DNA of 64,000 nucleotides from Pectinatus brassicae (GTDB taxonomy: Bacteria > Bacillota > Negativicutes > Selenomonadales > Selenomonadaceae), in assembly GCF_014201835.1 (NCBI RefSeq), contig NZ_JACHFH010000002.1, positions 94,426 to 158,425 on the forward strand. Reading direction: 5' to 3'. A program made the position numbers and the translations under genes. The notes beneath the pieces are model-generated. The model worked only from the letters and a program-made list of their open reading frames with translations, ran no database searches and was not told the DNA's origin. Every line of letters begins with the position of its first letter. The stretch's first letter is position 1. Below are positions 34,947-45,754 of this stretch, piece by piece.

Positions 34947-37408
34947 ATGAAAATTCCTATTCGCTGGCAATTGGTCTTATTAATTGGTTTATTTATCTTT
35001 GGTACGTTATTTTCTTCTATAATAACAATACAGCACTTTATTTCTGTTGATTATAAAGAAAAATTACAAAACAATAATGCGATAATGTCGGAAAGTATTG
35101 CCAGAAATATTTCACAATACATTTATTCAGCAGTAATTATTAATGATATGACTGCTGACAAGTATTCACAAATAAAAGATTATCCTTATTCACAAAAAAA
35201 ACAAGAACTCATAAACATCAATCAGCAATACCCTTGGCTGGAAAATGTTGCATTTATTGATTTGCACGGGGTACAAATAATTCGAACTAATGGGATTGAA
35301 GGTGATCGCTCTTATCAGGATTGGTTTAAAAAAATATCATCTACTCCCCGTACAATATTTTAGCTGCCCCCATAATAACTATTGCCTCACGTGTTTATAG
35401 TGATCACAGCCTAATTGGCTATGTAACCACTAGTATAAAAATTGAACAATTGCAAAAAATGATTGAAACCTTTAATCAAGGCACTAGCTATGCTTATTTA
35501 CTGGATAGTAACGGTAGTGTCATCGCCCATATTGACCGTAATAAAAGTCAAGAATTATATAATTATAAAAACCTTACCAAAACTGTATTAACAGCTGATA
35601 AGGATGGTAATTTGCTTCGTCAGAAAAATGGTACTTTTATTACAAGCAAACAAGATATTTCGCTGTCGCCTTCCATGAAGGATATCATCGATAAAGTTTC
35701 TGGTGGGGAAACAGGAATCGGCGAATACACTACTACTGATGGTGAAAAATTCATCTGCTCATACCGCCCCGTTTATTTTCCCGGCCTAAATGAGCATTGG
35801 AGTCTATTGGTAGTACGCCGTTATAGTTCCATAATGGAATTTATGGATAACGTAATTCGCGACTCCTTTATAATAGCCCTAGCCTCATTTTTAATTGCGA
35901 TTTACCTTATTATTTTATTTTCACGCCGTTTGCTAAATCCTTTATTTGAAATTCTTACGGCTACTAACGAAGTAAAAAACGGTAATTTAACTGTTAAACT
36001 ACCTATAACTCGTCATGACGAAATAGGTTCCTTAGCCGATAATTTTAATAAAATGGTAGCCGCTTTATTAGCTTATCGACAAAAACAAGATGAAAATGAA
36101 AAACATATTAAAAATATGGCTTACCACGATGCTCTTACCAGCCTGCCTAATCGAATTAAATTCAAAGAATACCTTGAAGAAATAATTCAAACCGATCAGC
36201 AAAAAGGTCAGCATTATGCGATACTTTTTATTGATTTAGATGAATTTAAATTAATAAACGATAACTTTGGCCATTCTATTGGTGATAATTTGCTAATAAA
36301 CGTCAGTCAACGCATAGTAGCATCTACTGATAAAAACTCATTTATCTGCCGATTCGGTGGTGATGAATTCATCATTATCATTCCTATTACAGAATCTGAT
36401 ACCCTTACCGACAAAATAAATTATATTCATTCATTTATCTGCGGTGAATACAAAATAGCTAACAATATATTCCATCTATCTGCCAGTATTGGTGTTGCCC
36501 TATACCCTGATAACGGTAATACCCAGGAAGAGCTCCTGCAAAAAGCCGATAGTGCTTTACATTCGGCAAAAAACAGTGGTAGAAACAACTGGTGCTTTTT
36601 CCATCACAGCATGCTGTCAAATTCCTACGAACAAATTATTCTTACTGATGCACTGCGAAATGCCATTGCCAATAATGAGTTATTTTTAGTATATCAACCG
36701 CAGTTTAATATTGATGGTACTCAGGTAGTAGGCTTTGAAACGCTTGTTCGCTGGAAACAAACCAATGGCGAAATGATTTCTCCCGGCAAATTTATTCCAC
36801 TAGCTGAACAAAGCGGTCTAATTCTGCCTATCGGTCAATGGATATTGCAGCAAAGCTGCAAATTTCTCAAGAGAACAAATGACTTGGGCTATGAAAACAT
36901 AAAAATATCCGTCAATCTTTCACCAGTCCAGCTGGTCGATAACAACATCATTGATTCCATCAGCGCTGTCATTGAAGAAACAGGCATACGCCATTCCCAG
37001 CTTACTATTGAAATAACAGAAACTGCCGCCATCAAATCACTCGATGACAGCATTGCCAAACTAACACAGCTGCGTGAAAAAGGCATTCGTGTAGCTCTTG
37101 ATGATTTTGGTACTGGTTATTCATCCCTAACTTATCTTCGAACGCTGCCAGTAAACTTTATAAAAATAGATAAATCTTTTATCGACAAAATCTCTCTTGA
37201 TAGTACACAATCCCAGCTTGTCGGCTACATAATTGATATGGCACACACTTTAGGAACCACTGTTATCGCCGAAGGTGTTGAAGACTTTGACCAACTCAAA
37301 GAATTATTTGAATATGGCTGTGATTATATCCAAGGTTATGTTTATGGTAAACCATTATCAGAGGCAGATGCCCTAAAAGTATTGGAAGAATTTGCCCAAA
37401 TACAATAA
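34947..37408 (+). pseudogene. Membrane GGDEF-EAL sensor protein with a -1 frameshift
   Basis: Two frames make one protein. From ATG 34947 (AGGAGG 8 bases before) the first frame gives an N-terminal helix and the start of a periplasmic dCACHE domain, then stops at 35363. The second frame, open upstream of 35450, continues that domain (AAPIITIASRVYSD...YVTTSIKIEQLQ), then a second helix, HAMP (about RLLNPLFEI), GGDEF with intact GGDEF and no RxxD inhibitory site, and EAL with ETLVRW in place of EALVRW but DDFGTGYSSL, KIDKSFI and AEGVED kept. The frames join in a run of seven A (35328-35334). A lost A, slippage or a sequencing error explains it. Whole, it would make and/or break c-di-GMP. Confidence 0.8.
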
Positions 37409-37412
37409 AAGA

Positions 37413-37455
37413 GAGATATCGATTGGTATAATATAATACCAGTCGATATTTTTTT
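37413..37455 (+). terminator. Terminator after the GGDEF-EAL gene
   Basis: ATATCGATTGGTAT / ATACCAGTCGATAT with one wobble, followed by TTTTTTTT. 37456-37676 is AT-rich, with nothing else recognised besides the next ribosome site (AAAGGA). Confidence 0.85.
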
Positions 37456-37676
37456 TATAAATAAAATCCATTTCAATATAAATTCTGATAAATGCATATT
37501 ATATTATAGTGTGCTATAATATAAATGAAATTTAAAGTACCCTTAAACAATGTAATTTATCTATTATTTTTTTCACTAGATAACTTACCTATTATTAGAC
37601 CTGATTTAATAAATTTTTATATTATTACTCTCCATCAGTCTGGTAATTATTTAAGGCATAAGAAAGGACAATATTA

Positions 37677-38507
37677 ATGAGCGAAGAATGTACACATGAA
37701 TGCAGCAGCTGCGGCAGCGCAGATTGCTCTGACCGTAATAAATCTCTTATTGAAAAGGGTAACCCTCATTCCCGTATAAAAAAAGTAATTGGTATCGTCA
37801 GCGGCAAAGGCGGTGTTGGTAAATCATTAGTCACATCAATGCTGGCTGTTATTATGAAAAGACGCGGTTTTAATGTCGGTATTTTAGATGCTGATGTAAC
37901 CGGTCCATCAATCCCCAAAGCATTTGGTATCGACGAAAAAGCTGCTTCTTCTGAAAATGGCGGTATTTTACCTGTAACAACTAAAGGCGGCATAAAAGTA
38001 ATGTCTGTTAATCTCTTACTGGAAAATACTACTGATCCAGTTGTTTGGCGTGGGCCAATCATCAGTGGTGTCGTTAAGCAGTTTTGGAATGATGTAGAAT
38101 GGGGCGATGTCGATTATATGTTTGTTGATATGCCGCCAGGAACTGGTGATGTACCATTAACTGTAATGCAATCTTTGCCTGTTAATGGCTTGGTTGTTGT
38201 AACATCTCCCCAGGATTTAGTTTCGATGATAGTTGAAAAAGCTGTGAAAATGGCTGCTATGATGAATAAACCTATCCTTGGCATCGTTGAAAACATGGCT
38301 TATTTCAAATGTCCAAATTGCAACGAAAAGCATAATATATTTGGTGAAAGCAATGTTGCTTCTCTAGCAGGCTTTTATAATATCTATGAAACTGCTCAAA
38401 TCCCATTAGATCCACAACTTGCCGCTAAATGTGATAAAGAAGGCATCGAATCCTTCGATAACGACTATCTCAACTTATTAGCAGCTTATATTGAACAAAA
38501 CGCTTGA
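37677..38507 (+). CDS. Mrp/NBP35-family iron-sulfur carrier ATPase
   Basis: 276 aa. Deviant Walker A GIVSGKGGVGKS (about residue 40), LDADVTGPSIPKAFG, VDMPPGTGDVPLTVMQSLP, and a C-terminal CPNC (about 217-220) that binds the bridging [4Fe-4S] cluster at the dimer interface. It also has a Cys-rich N-terminus (CTHECSSCGSADC), as in NBP35-type proteins, which may hold a second cluster. It would deliver Fe-S clusters in the cytoplasm. The phosphopantetheinyl transferase gene starts 4 bases after its stop. Confidence 0.9.
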   Translation: MSEECTHECSSCGSADCSDRNKSLIEKGNPHSRIKKVIGIVSGKGGVGKSLVTSMLAVIMKRRGFNVGILDADVTGPSIPKAFGIDEKAASSENGGILPVTTKGGIKVMSVNLLLENTTDPVVWRGPIISGVVKQFWNDVEWGDVDYMFVDMPPGTGDVPLTVMQSLPVNGLVVVTSPQDLVSMIVEKAVKMAAMMNKPILGIVENMAYFKCPNCNEKHNIFGESNVASLAGFYNIYETAQIPLDPQLAAKCDKEGIESFDNDYLNLLAAYIEQNA

Positions 38508-38510
38508 TTT

Positions 38511-39176
38511 ATGCTTAATATTTATATTGCTAATATCGATACCTTACCTTTTGACAATAGTGAAGCTTACTTATCTCTATTATCATCTGAGCGTCAAAGA
38601 AAAATTAAAAACATTACCAATACCCAAAATCGTAAGCTGGCAATATCTGCTGGCTTACTGCTTAATTACGGACTTGCTATACAAAACATTGTCAGTAAAG
38701 ATCTTATAATTACCTATAACTCTCATGGCAAACCGTACTTTAGAGACAATCCTATTCATTTTAATTTATCTCATTCGGGCCAATATGTCCTTTGTGCCAT
38801 CAGTGATATAGAAGTTGGTGCCGACATACAAAAAATGACCACCCATTATAATTTAAATATTGCCAAACGGTTTTTTCATTTGGATGAATATAATTATTTA
38901 GCTAATCTGCCCCATGATAAACAGCACCGTATGTTCTTTCGCCTCTGGGCCTTAAAAGAAAGTTACGTAAAAAATCTAGGCACAGGTTTGGCTAATACAC
39001 TTAATAGTTTTTCTATAAAAACAGATAGTCCCTCAGTCTGTCTTTCTGCGAATAACAAAAAATCCTCTTATTCTTTCTATGAATATAAAATCAATAATTA
39101 TTATATTGCCATTTGCAGTAAGCTAATTATGCCTGCAGTAAATTTACAATGGGTTGATTTGCGGGAAGCATTATAA
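38511..39176 (+). CDS. 4'-phosphopantetheinyl transferase, Sfp type
   Basis: 221 aa. Sfp-type marks: HFNLSHSGQYVLCAIS (about residue 83), VGADIQK (metal-binding Asp, usually GxDxE), and FFRLWALKESYVKNLGTGL (about 143). It transfers the phosphopantetheine arm of CoA to acyl or peptidyl carrier proteins. Only three bases after mrp and without a clear ribosome site, so probably coupled to it. Whether it serves fatty-acid ACP or a secondary pathway is not shown; no NRPS/PKS is in view. Confidence 0.88.
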   Translation: MLNIYIANIDTLPFDNSEAYLSLLSSERQRKIKNITNTQNRKLAISAGLLLNYGLAIQNIVSKDLIITYNSHGKPYFRDNPIHFNLSHSGQYVLCAISDIEVGADIQKMTTHYNLNIAKRFFHLDEYNYLANLPHDKQHRMFFRLWALKESYVKNLGTGLANTLNSFSIKTDSPSVCLSANNKKSSYSFYEYKINNYYIAICSKLIMPAVNLQWVDLREAL

Positions 39177-39220
39177 AAAAAGCTGCTAGTACATTTTTAA
39201 TCTACTAGCAGCTTTTTTTA
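39173..39220. terminator. Bidirectional terminator
   Basis: AAAAAAAGCTGCTAGTA / TACTAGCAGCTTTTTTT around a loop of about 11 bases, between the transferase (+) and the small Cys-rich gene (-). Confidence 0.88.
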
Positions 39221-39238
39221 TGTAATATTTTCCAAGTT

Positions 39239-39451
39239 TCAATGTTTACTACCATTATTTTTGCGTTTACCGTATTTTACGCAGTCCGTATGCCATGCAC
39301 AGTCAACATTCTCACAGTCTGATTTTGTTGCATAGCAGGGTTGATTGCCTTCGTTTTGCTGAATAGCATGAATAACCTCACCTTTTGTTCTCATACCATT
39401 TGTAATTACTCCATGTTCAACAGCAATATTTTTAATTTCCTTTAACAGCAT
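39239..39451 (-). CDS. Small SAP-like protein with a Cys-rich tail
   Basis: 70 aa, with a strong GGGGAGG ribosome site 7 bases before ATG. Residues 1-35 look like a SAP-type helix-extended loop-helix fold (LLKEIKNIAVEHGV, MRTKGEVIHAIQ), a nucleic-acid-binding motif. A tail follows with four Cys and one His, CYATKSDCENVDCAWHTDC, which may bind zinc or a cluster. Terminators surround it, so it is a separate unit. Function unknown; the good ribosome site and motif layout argue that it is real. Confidence 0.75.
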   Translation of the reverse strand: MLLKEIKNIAVEHGVITNGMRTKGEVIHAIQQNEGNQPCYATKSDCENVDCAWHTDCVKYGKRKNNGSKH

Positions 39452-39809
39452 ACTTTATCCTCCCCTTTATCAATACACCAATAATTTCTTTTTTGACAAA
39501 TACGGTCTAAACGTTAATTACAGCAGGAAAAATATCTTTATTAATTTCACTATCGCAGTATCTGTCTATAAGAATATATTAAAGCCCCTCTCAGGCAAGC
39601 ACTATAATAAATTATCACAGCATTATTATAGATTTAAAAATACTATTACATTATTTCTATATTACGGTAATAAACCCTCTATTTTATTGAAAAATCATTT
39701 TATAGCTCTCAACAAGCGTTATATACTAATATAAACTTTACCTATTGATTCTTGACAACTGCCTTTATCTATATCACAATAAAATAAAGATTACAGAAGA
39801 GGCGATATA
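39452..39809. other. Intergenic region with a candidate promoter
   Basis: 358 bp, AT-rich. A candidate promoter towards the PHP gene (TTGACA at 39752-39757, 17-bp spacer, CACAAT at 39775-39780) is the only signal I can support; no gene, RNA or repeat was recognised. Confidence 0.5.
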
Positions 39810-40526
39810 ATGAAAGATATCTTAGATATGCATATGCACACGCTGATGAGTGGGCATGCTTACAGCACATTATCAGAAATGATAGCAGCCGGGCGAAAAA
39901 AGGGCTTAGAGCTTATTGGCATCACTGAGCATACTCCTTCTATGCCCGGCACCTGTCATGAAATTTATTTCCATAATTTCAAGGTAATTAACCGACATCC
40001 CGATAATATTGAATTAATGATGGGGGCAGAAGTCAACATTATGGATTTTCAGGGCAATCTTGATGTATCCGAAGAAACGTTGAAAAAACTTGATTATGCC
40101 ATTGCCAGTTTACATGACTTATGCATTGAACCTGGCAGCCTTCAGGATAATACTGCTGCTCTTTTAAAGGCTATTGCAAACCCTTATATTAATATAATCG
40201 GGCATCCTGACAATGGCTATTATCCCGTTGATTTTGTCGCTGTTGCCCAAGCCGCCCATGAACATCATGTACTACTGGAATTAAATAACAGTTCTTATGC
40301 TCCCACGAGCGGTCGTATCGGTTCACGGGAAAATGCCTTGGAAATGCTAAAACAATGCCAAAAATATCATACCTCTATCATCATGGACAGTGATGCCCAT
40401 ATTGACGGTGATGTCGGCAATCATCAATATTCCCAGGAGTTATTGCAGCAGGCGAATTTTCCCGAAGAACTTATTATTAATACCAGTGTTGATAAATTTA
40501 AAAATTATTTAAACCTTAAGCTTTAA
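39810..40526 (+). CDS. PHP-domain phosphatase (YcdX-like)
   Basis: 238 aa. Metal-binding motifs in PHP order: DMHMHTLMSGHAYST (residues 6-20), TEHTPSMPG (about 39), EVNIM (about 73), SLHD (about 94), GHPDNG (about 130) and DSDAH (about 193). These hold a trinuclear metal centre. YcdX-type members hydrolyse phosphate monoesters; histidinol phosphatase is a related alternative, but no his genes are nearby. GAGG 7 bases before ATG; single gene with its own terminator. Confidence 0.87.
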   Translation: MKDILDMHMHTLMSGHAYSTLSEMIAAGRKKGLELIGITEHTPSMPGTCHEIYFHNFKVINRHPDNIELMMGAEVNIMDFQGNLDVSEETLKKLDYAIASLHDLCIEPGSLQDNTAALLKAIANPYINIIGHPDNGYYPVDFVAVAQAAHEHHVLLELNNSSYAPTSGRIGSRENALEMLKQCQKYHTSIIMDSDAHIDGDVGNHQYSQELLQQANFPEELIINTSVDKFKNYLNLKL

Positions 40527-40534
40527 GTTATTTA

Positions 40535-40578
40535 ATAAAAACAGACTGCAGCGTCTAATCAGCTGCAGTCTGTTTTTA
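40535..40578. terminator. Bidirectional terminator
   Basis: AAAAACAGACTGCAGC / GCTGCAGTCTGTTTTT with a 9-base loop, between convergent PHP and cbiO genes. Confidence 0.9.
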
Positions 40579-41256
40579 TTATTCTATTATTGTATGCTCA
40601 CTGGTAAAATTCACCACTCGAACTCCGGGCATCAACTGCCATGCCTTGTCATGACTGGCAATCAACAACGTTTTACCAGCCTTCGAAAAGTCCATTATAA
40701 ATTGTTCTATCCAGTCACGTGATTTTTCATCAAGCCCATTTACCGGCTCATCCATCATCAATATATCAGGATTCAGCGACAGCACTGCTGCTATTGCTGT
40801 CTTTTTCTTTTCACCACCGCTTAGATGATAAGGCGCCCGTTGGCTTAAATGTTCTATATCTAAAAATGTCAGCAGCTGTTCAACCCTGTTTTTTATTTCT
40901 ATTTCAGAAAGTCCCATCTGTCTTGGACCAAAAGCAATTTCATCATAAACAGTATGATTAAATAATTGCATATCGGGATTTTGAAAAACATAACCAATAC
41001 GTTTATGAAATTTTTTAGCAAATACTATATCTTTTAATTTGTCTGCGGTTATTTTTTCATCAGCAAAAAAATATTCGCCACCTGTTGGGAAAATAAGCCC
41101 ATTGAGCAATTTAAATAATGTTGATTTTCCCGCACCATTAGGACCACTTAGCAGTACAAACTCTCCTTCAGCAATATTTAAGGAAATATCCGTAAGTGCC
41201 TTAATATCTTCGTATTCATATTGTACCTTCAATAATTTAATCAGCGAATTCATCAT
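40579..41256 (-). CDS. cbiO: Cobalt/nickel ECF transporter ATPase
   Basis: 225 aa from the ATG that overlaps the cbiQ stop as TAATG, with AAGGA 5 bases before it. SGPNGAGKST, Q-loop VFQNPDMQLFNHTVYDEIAFGP reduced here to position (about residues 80-100), signature LSGGEKKKTAIAAVLSLN, Walker B ILMMDEPVNGLD and LIASHD. Closest to CbiO/NikO ATPases. It powers metal uptake with CbiQ and CbiM. Confidence 0.92.
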   Translation of the reverse strand: MMNSLIKLLKVQYEYEDIKALTDISLNIAEGEFVLLSGPNGAGKSTLFKLLNGLIFPTGGEYFFADEKITADKLKDIVFAKKFHKRIGYVFQNPDMQLFNHTVYDEIAFGPRQMGLSEIEIKNRVEQLLTFLDIEHLSQRAPYHLSGGEKKKTAIAAVLSLNPDILMMDEPVNGLDEKSRDWIEQFIMDFSKAGKTLLIASHDKAWQLMPGVRVVNFTSEHTIIE

Positions 41257-42095
41257 TAATATCCTTCTATATGTATAAATAAAACCAATAATAGCATTAT
41301 TGCCATCGTATATATTATATATTTTTTCTGCCAATGATGCTGTTGTACAACATGATATTCACCCGTAAATCCCCGGCACAGCATCGCGGCATGTGTCTGT
41401 TTGGCATATTCCTGTGATTTTAAAAATGTCATTCCCAACACATTACCCATACTTTCGTACTTTCCTGTGTTTCGTCCGACCGAGCGCAATTTTAAGGCCT
41501 GCAGTAAATCAATTGCCGTATTTCCTAACAGGACAATATAATTTATCGTCAAGTCGAGTGACATAATAAACACACTAGGAACATGTAACCCCCCCAATGC
41601 TTTTGTTATAAGATAAAAAGGTGTGCTGCGTGATAACGCTGCCACCAGCAAAGTTGATAAAAACACCTTAAACGGCAGCAGCATAACTATTGTCCCCTGT
41701 AAAAAAATTGCCGGTACAATAATAATAAATGTAAACACCATCGCCCCTATAGCCGGTTTTAACAATGATAAAATCTGTCGTCCATCAAGAAGGCATATAT
41801 AAGCTAAAAGTCCCGCCAACAATAACAATAAAAATGTAATCGTATGTGCAAGGGCAATTGAGAATATCAGCAAAAACACATATATAAGTTTAAACGTCAC
41901 ACTAAAAAAGCTTTCTGTCTGTATCTGCATTTGCTGACGAAAATGGATTAATCTGCCCAAAATCCCCAACAGCGTTTTACTTAAATAGCGCTCCCTATCT
42001 TTTTGCGGTAAATAATCATCATTTTGCAACAGCCACATGGGAATATCCCTATGTGGCTGTTTATTATTAACATTAAACTGTTCTTTTTCTTTCAC
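41256..42095 (-). CDS. cbiQ: Cobalt/nickel ECF transporter transmembrane protein (EcfT/CbiQ)
   Basis: 279 aa, four to five helices, with the coupling motifs LLQALKLRSVGR (about residue 200) and AMLCRGFTGEYH (about 248), the two ARG-type signatures by which EcfT touches the ATPases. Its start overlaps the cbiM end by 23 bases. Longer N-terminus than usual (about 55 residues, Asp/Arg-rich). Confidence 0.9.
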   Translation of the reverse strand: MKEKEQFNVNNKQPHRDIPMWLLQNDDYLPQKDRERYLSKTLLGILGRLIHFRQQMQIQTESFFSVTFKLIYVFLLIFSIALAHTITFLLLLLAGLLAYICLLDGRQILSLLKPAIGAMVFTFIIIVPAIFLQGTIVMLLPFKVFLSTLLVAALSRSTPFYLITKALGGLHVPSVFIMSLDLTINYIVLLGNTAIDLLQALKLRSVGRNTGKYESMGNVLGMTFLKSQEYAKQTHAAMLCRGFTGEYHVVQQHHWQKKYIIYTMAIMLLLVLFIHIEGY

Positions 42096-43068
42096 TTACA
42101 AATGTTCCTATAATCTTAAATACTATTATTAATAAAGCTGCCCCAATTACTGCTGATAATATATAGCCCATCACATCAGACATCCCAGCCATTGTATAAT
42201 CCGGCAATAACGCATCGTAGCTAAAACCATTAGCAATCTTCGCCGGAATATAGCCAAGCGCTGTTCCCAAAGAAGCATCCGCAGCGATTTCATCGGCACC
42301 CCATTCGCCCCAAGCTGTCCCGCTGGCTAATAATCCTAATGGTGATGCTATAATCAGCACAATTAGCAAAGCAAATATTGGATTTAGCTTTTGTTTTTTA
42401 TTATCTTGTATCAGCCCTGGTGAAACCTTAGCAATAAATTCATAAATTGCCAGGGTAAATACTGCCTCAGCAATACCTGCTATCAGTAAATGCGGCAACA
42501 GCATGGCGGGGATAGCAACCGCCAACGGATAAGGTGAATAAAGTGCCTGTCCGGCACTATTAGTAAACAATAATGGTTGAACCCCAAATTCTATAGCCGC
42601 TACAAATGCCGCCATATTTATCCCAACATATGCGCCTAATAAAATAGCAATTTTTTCACCAGCAGATGAACTAAACAAATTTCTTATAAAACGAAATGTA
42701 TAATAACCAGCGAACGGCAGAACAAATGCCATGTTAAAACAATTAGCCGCAAATGACAATATACCACCATCACCAAATACAAGTGCCTGAATAAACAAGG
42801 CCACACTTATCGCTATACACGCCGCATAAGGTCCCAGTAAAAGTGCAATTAAAGTGCCGCCGACAGCATGCGCTGTTGTTCCCCCGGGAATAGGCAGATT
42901 GAACATCATCAGCAAAAATGAAAAGGCCGCACCAACACCAATAAGTGGTATTTTATCCTTTGGCAATTCCATTTTAATCTTTCTTATTGAATAATACCAG
43001 ACTGGCAGCATCGCTGCTGTAAAAACAGCACAGGTAGACGGACTTAGATAATTATCAGGTATATGCAC
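42073..43068 (-). CDS. cbiM: Cobalt/nickel ECF transporter substrate component CbiM with PDGLE-type tail
   Basis: 331 aa. N-terminus MHIPDNYLSPSTC carries the His2 needed for metal binding, which fixes the start; GGGAGG lies 8 bases upstream, with GTG in the start position. LPIPGGTTAHAVGGTL (about residue 58) is the other metal loop. The C-terminal 100 residues (ASPLGLLASGTAWGEWGADE) are a CbiN/PDGLE-like extension, which explains why no separate cbiN is found. Cobalt import would fit corrinoid use by this organism; nickel is also possible. Confidence 0.9.
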   Translation of the reverse strand: MHIPDNYLSPSTCAVFTAAMLPVWYYSIRKIKMELPKDKIPLIGVGAAFSFLLMMFNLPIPGGTTAHAVGGTLIALLLGPYAACIAISVALFIQALVFGDGGILSFAANCFNMAFVLPFAGYYTFRFIRNLFSSSAGEKIAILLGAYVGINMAAFVAAIEFGVQPLLFTNSAGQALYSPYPLAVAIPAMLLPHLLIAGIAEAVFTLAIYEFIAKVSPGLIQDNKKQKLNPIFALLIVLIIASPLGLLASGTAWGEWGADEIAADASLGTALGYIPAKIANGFSYDALLPDYTMAGMSDVMGYILSAVIGAALLIIVFKIIGTFVSERKRTV

Positions 43069-43201
43069 GTAAATAACCTCCCTATATATAATGGGGCTAT
43101 TATATCACTATGTTCTAGTCATAAAAAGCCTACCATAGGGGTTATGATGATAAGCCTTGGTATTGCTGGCTAAAAAGATCTACAATATGGGGGGATAGGG
43201 G

Positions 43202-43245
43202 ATATTAAAAAATATGCCTGACATAGATGCCAGACATATTTCCAT
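43202..43245 (-). terminator. Terminator of gyrA
   Basis: Minus strand AAATATGTCTGGCAT / ATGTCAGGCATATTTTTTAA, imperfect but T-rich on exit. Confidence 0.75.
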
Positions 43246-43255
43246 TTTTTATAAA

Positions 43256-45754
43256 TTAATCAATCTCATCTTCATGGTCAAATACAGCTAGTGCTGAAAC
43301 TTCATCATCGACTTCCGTCTTCATTACCTTTACACCTTGTGTATTACGGCCAATTACCGATATCTGGTCAACTGTCGACCGAATAACTATTCCGCCGGTA
43401 GTTATAAGCATAAATTCCTGTTCTTCCCGAACAACTTTTATGCCGATGACCTCTCCAGTCTTTTCGGTAACTTTAATATTGATAATACCTTTACCACCGC
43501 GGGTCTGCTGGCGATAGCCTTCAGTTGTAGTACGCTTGCCATAGCCATTGCGGGTAACAGTCAATACCGTAGCATTAGCATGTACGTTATCCATGCCAAC
43601 AACTTCATCCCCCTTGCGTAAGGTTATGCCACGCACACCGCGTGTATTTCTTCCCATTGAACGAACATCTGTTTCTTCAAAGCAAATAGCATAGCCATCC
43701 TTTGTGCCTAAAATCACACTGCGGTTGCCATCAGTGAGTTTTACAGCAATAAGCTCATCATCTTCATCCAGGGATAATGCAATAAGGCCAGTCTTCTTTC
43801 TGCTTGTATCGTATTCCGGCAACGAAGTTTTCTTTACAACACCTTTTTTAGTTGTCATAAATAAGAATTTATCTTCAGCAAATTCTTCTACTGGAATTAC
43901 TGCTGTGATCTTTTCGCCGTTTTCTATTGGCAACAGATTTATTATAGCTGTGCCTTTAGCAGTACGGCCTGATTCAGGTATTTCATAGCCCATGAGCTGA
44001 TAAACACGGCCACGATTAGTGAAGAATAAAATATTACGATGGGTAGATGTTACTATCATATTTTCCACAAAGTCTTCTTCTTTTGTACCCATACCAGCCA
44101 CACCGCGTCCGCCGCGTCTTTGGCTGCGATACACCGCGATCGGCTGACGTTTTATATAATTATTATGTGTTAGAGTTACTACTACATCTTCTTCAGCAAT
44201 TAAATCGGCAATATCAAATTCCGATGCGTCCATTGTAAGTTCAGTACGGCGATCGTCATCAAATTTGCGTTTAACTTCAGTTAGCTCTTCTTTTATGATG
44301 TTGAGAATCTTCTGCTCATCACCTAATATAGCAGTTAATTCATCAATAGTTGTCAGAATCTGTAAATATTCAGTCTCGATTTTTTCCTGTTCGAGTCCTG
44401 TCAAACGCTGCAGACGTAAATCCAATATCGCCTGCGCTTGTTTTTCACTAAGCGCATATTTTGAAGTCAATGCTTCTTTAGCAATATCTGCTGTACGCGA
44501 TCCACGGATATCGGCAATTACACCATCAAGATTTTCCAACGCTATCGTCAAACCTTCTAATATGTGGGCACGTGCTTTTGCTTTATCTAAATCGTACTGA
44601 GTACGGCGCCGAACAACGTCTTCCTGATGTTTTATATAATATTCAAGAATTTGTTTTAAATTAAGTACGCGCGGCTGTCCATCAACCAACGCCAGCATAA
44701 TTACACCAAAAGTTTCCTGCAGCTGAGTGTGGCGATACAATTGGTTAAGTATTACATCAGCATTAATATCCCGGCGCAAGTCAATGACAACGCTCATTCC
44801 ATCACGGTCAGATTCATCATTTAAGCCGGTAATGCCTTCAATCGTTTTATCACGAACCAATTGGGCAATTTTTTCAACCAAACGAGCTTTATTGACCTGA
44901 TACGGCAATTCTGTAACAACAATACGTGTTTTGCCATTTGGACGTTCTTCTACATGGGTGCGTGCTCTCATTTTTACTGCGCCGCGGCCAGTAGTATAGG
45001 CTGAAATAATACCTTCCTTGCCCATGACAAGTCCGCCAGTTGGGAAATCAGGTCCTTTTATTTTAGTCATAAGATCCATTATTGTAACTTCTGGATCATC
45101 AATCATCATCAATATACCATCAATAACTTCACCTAAATTATGCGGCGGAATGTTCGTTGCCATCCCAACAGCAATACCGGCAGAACCATTAACCAGCAAA
45201 TTCGGCATCTTAGCTGGCAATACCGCTGGTTCTTTTAGTGATTCATCATAGTTAGGCATGAATTCGACAGTATTTTTTTCGATATCAGACAGCATAATTT
45301 CAGAAATCTTCGACATACGTACTTCTGTATAACGCATAGCTGCCGCCGAATCACCATCGACAGAACCGAAATTACCATGTCCATCAGCAAGCATATATCT
45401 GTAAGAAAAATTCTGTGCCATACGCACTATAGTATCATAAACTGAAGTGTCACCATGTGGGTGATACTTCCCTAGAACTTCCCCGACGATACGAGCTGAT
45501 TTCTTATATGGTTTATTAGATGCCATCCCCGCTTCCTGCATCGCATATAAAATACGGCGATGGACAGGCTTTAACCCATCACGAACATCAGGCAAAGCTC
45601 TCATAACAATAACGCTCATCGCGTAATCAATATAAGAGTTCTTCATTTCATCTTCCAGCTTAACAGGAACAACCTTACCTAAATTACCTAATTGTCCTGT
45701 GCCAGCCTGCCCGGATTGGGAATTATCATCATTTTTATCAAAATCGTCTGCCAC
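43256..45754 (-). CDS. gyrA: DNA gyrase subunit A
   Basis: 832 aa, full length. [20 protein letters not shown], catalytic Tyr in [11 protein letters not shown] (about residue 144), and six C-terminal beta-pinwheel blades with the GyrA box QRRGGRGV (about 555-562), which separates it from ParC. The start is GTG with GAGGTG 5 bases upstream. gyrB is not adjacent. The C-terminus is acidic (VFDHEDEID). Confidence 0.97.
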   Translation of the reverse strand: MADDFDKNDDNSQSGQAGTGQLGNLGKVVPVKLEDEMKNSYIDYAMSVIVMRALPDVRDGLKPVHRRILYAMQEAGMASNKPYKKSARIVGEVLGKYHPHGDTSVYDTIVRMAQNFSYRYMLADGHGNFGSVDGDSAAAMRYTEVRMSKISEIMLSDIEKNTVEFMPNYDESLKEPAVLPAKMPNLLVNGSAGIAVGMATNIPPHNLGEVIDGILMMIDDPEVTIMDLMTKIKGPDFPTGGLVMGKEGIISAYTTGRGAVKMRARTHVEERPNGKTRIVVTELPYQVNKARLVEKIAQLVRDKTIEGITGLNDESDRDGMSVVIDLRRDINADVILNQLYRHTQLQETFGVIMLALVDGQPRVLNLKQILEYYIKHQEDVVRRRTQYDLDKAKARAHILEGLTIALENLDGVIADIRGSRTADIAKEALTSKYALSEKQAQAILDLRLQRLTGLEQEKIETEYLQILTTIDELTAILGDEQKILNIIKEELTEVKRKFDDDRRTELTMDASEFDIADLIAEEDVVVTLTHNNYIKRQPIAVYRSQRRGGRGVAGMGTKEEDFVENMIVTSTHRNILFFTNRGRVYQLMGYEIPESGRTAKGTAIINLLPIENGEKITAVIPVEEFAEDKFLFMTTKKGVVKKTSLPEYDTSRKKTGLIALSLDEDDELIAVKLTDGNRSVILGTKDGYAICFEETDVRSMGRNTRGVRGITLRKGDEVVGMDNVHANATVLTVTRNGYGKRTTTEGYRQQTRGGKGIINIKVTEKTGEVIGIKVVREEQEFMLITTGGIVIRSTVDQISVIGRNTQGVKVMKTEVDDEVSALAVFDHEDEID

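Noticed and set aside
34911..35363. Reading the GGDEF-EAL locus as two separate genes
   Set aside because: The first product stops in mid-CACHE domain, the second has no start with a ribosome site, and their sequence joins smoothly after a one-base shift in an A-run.
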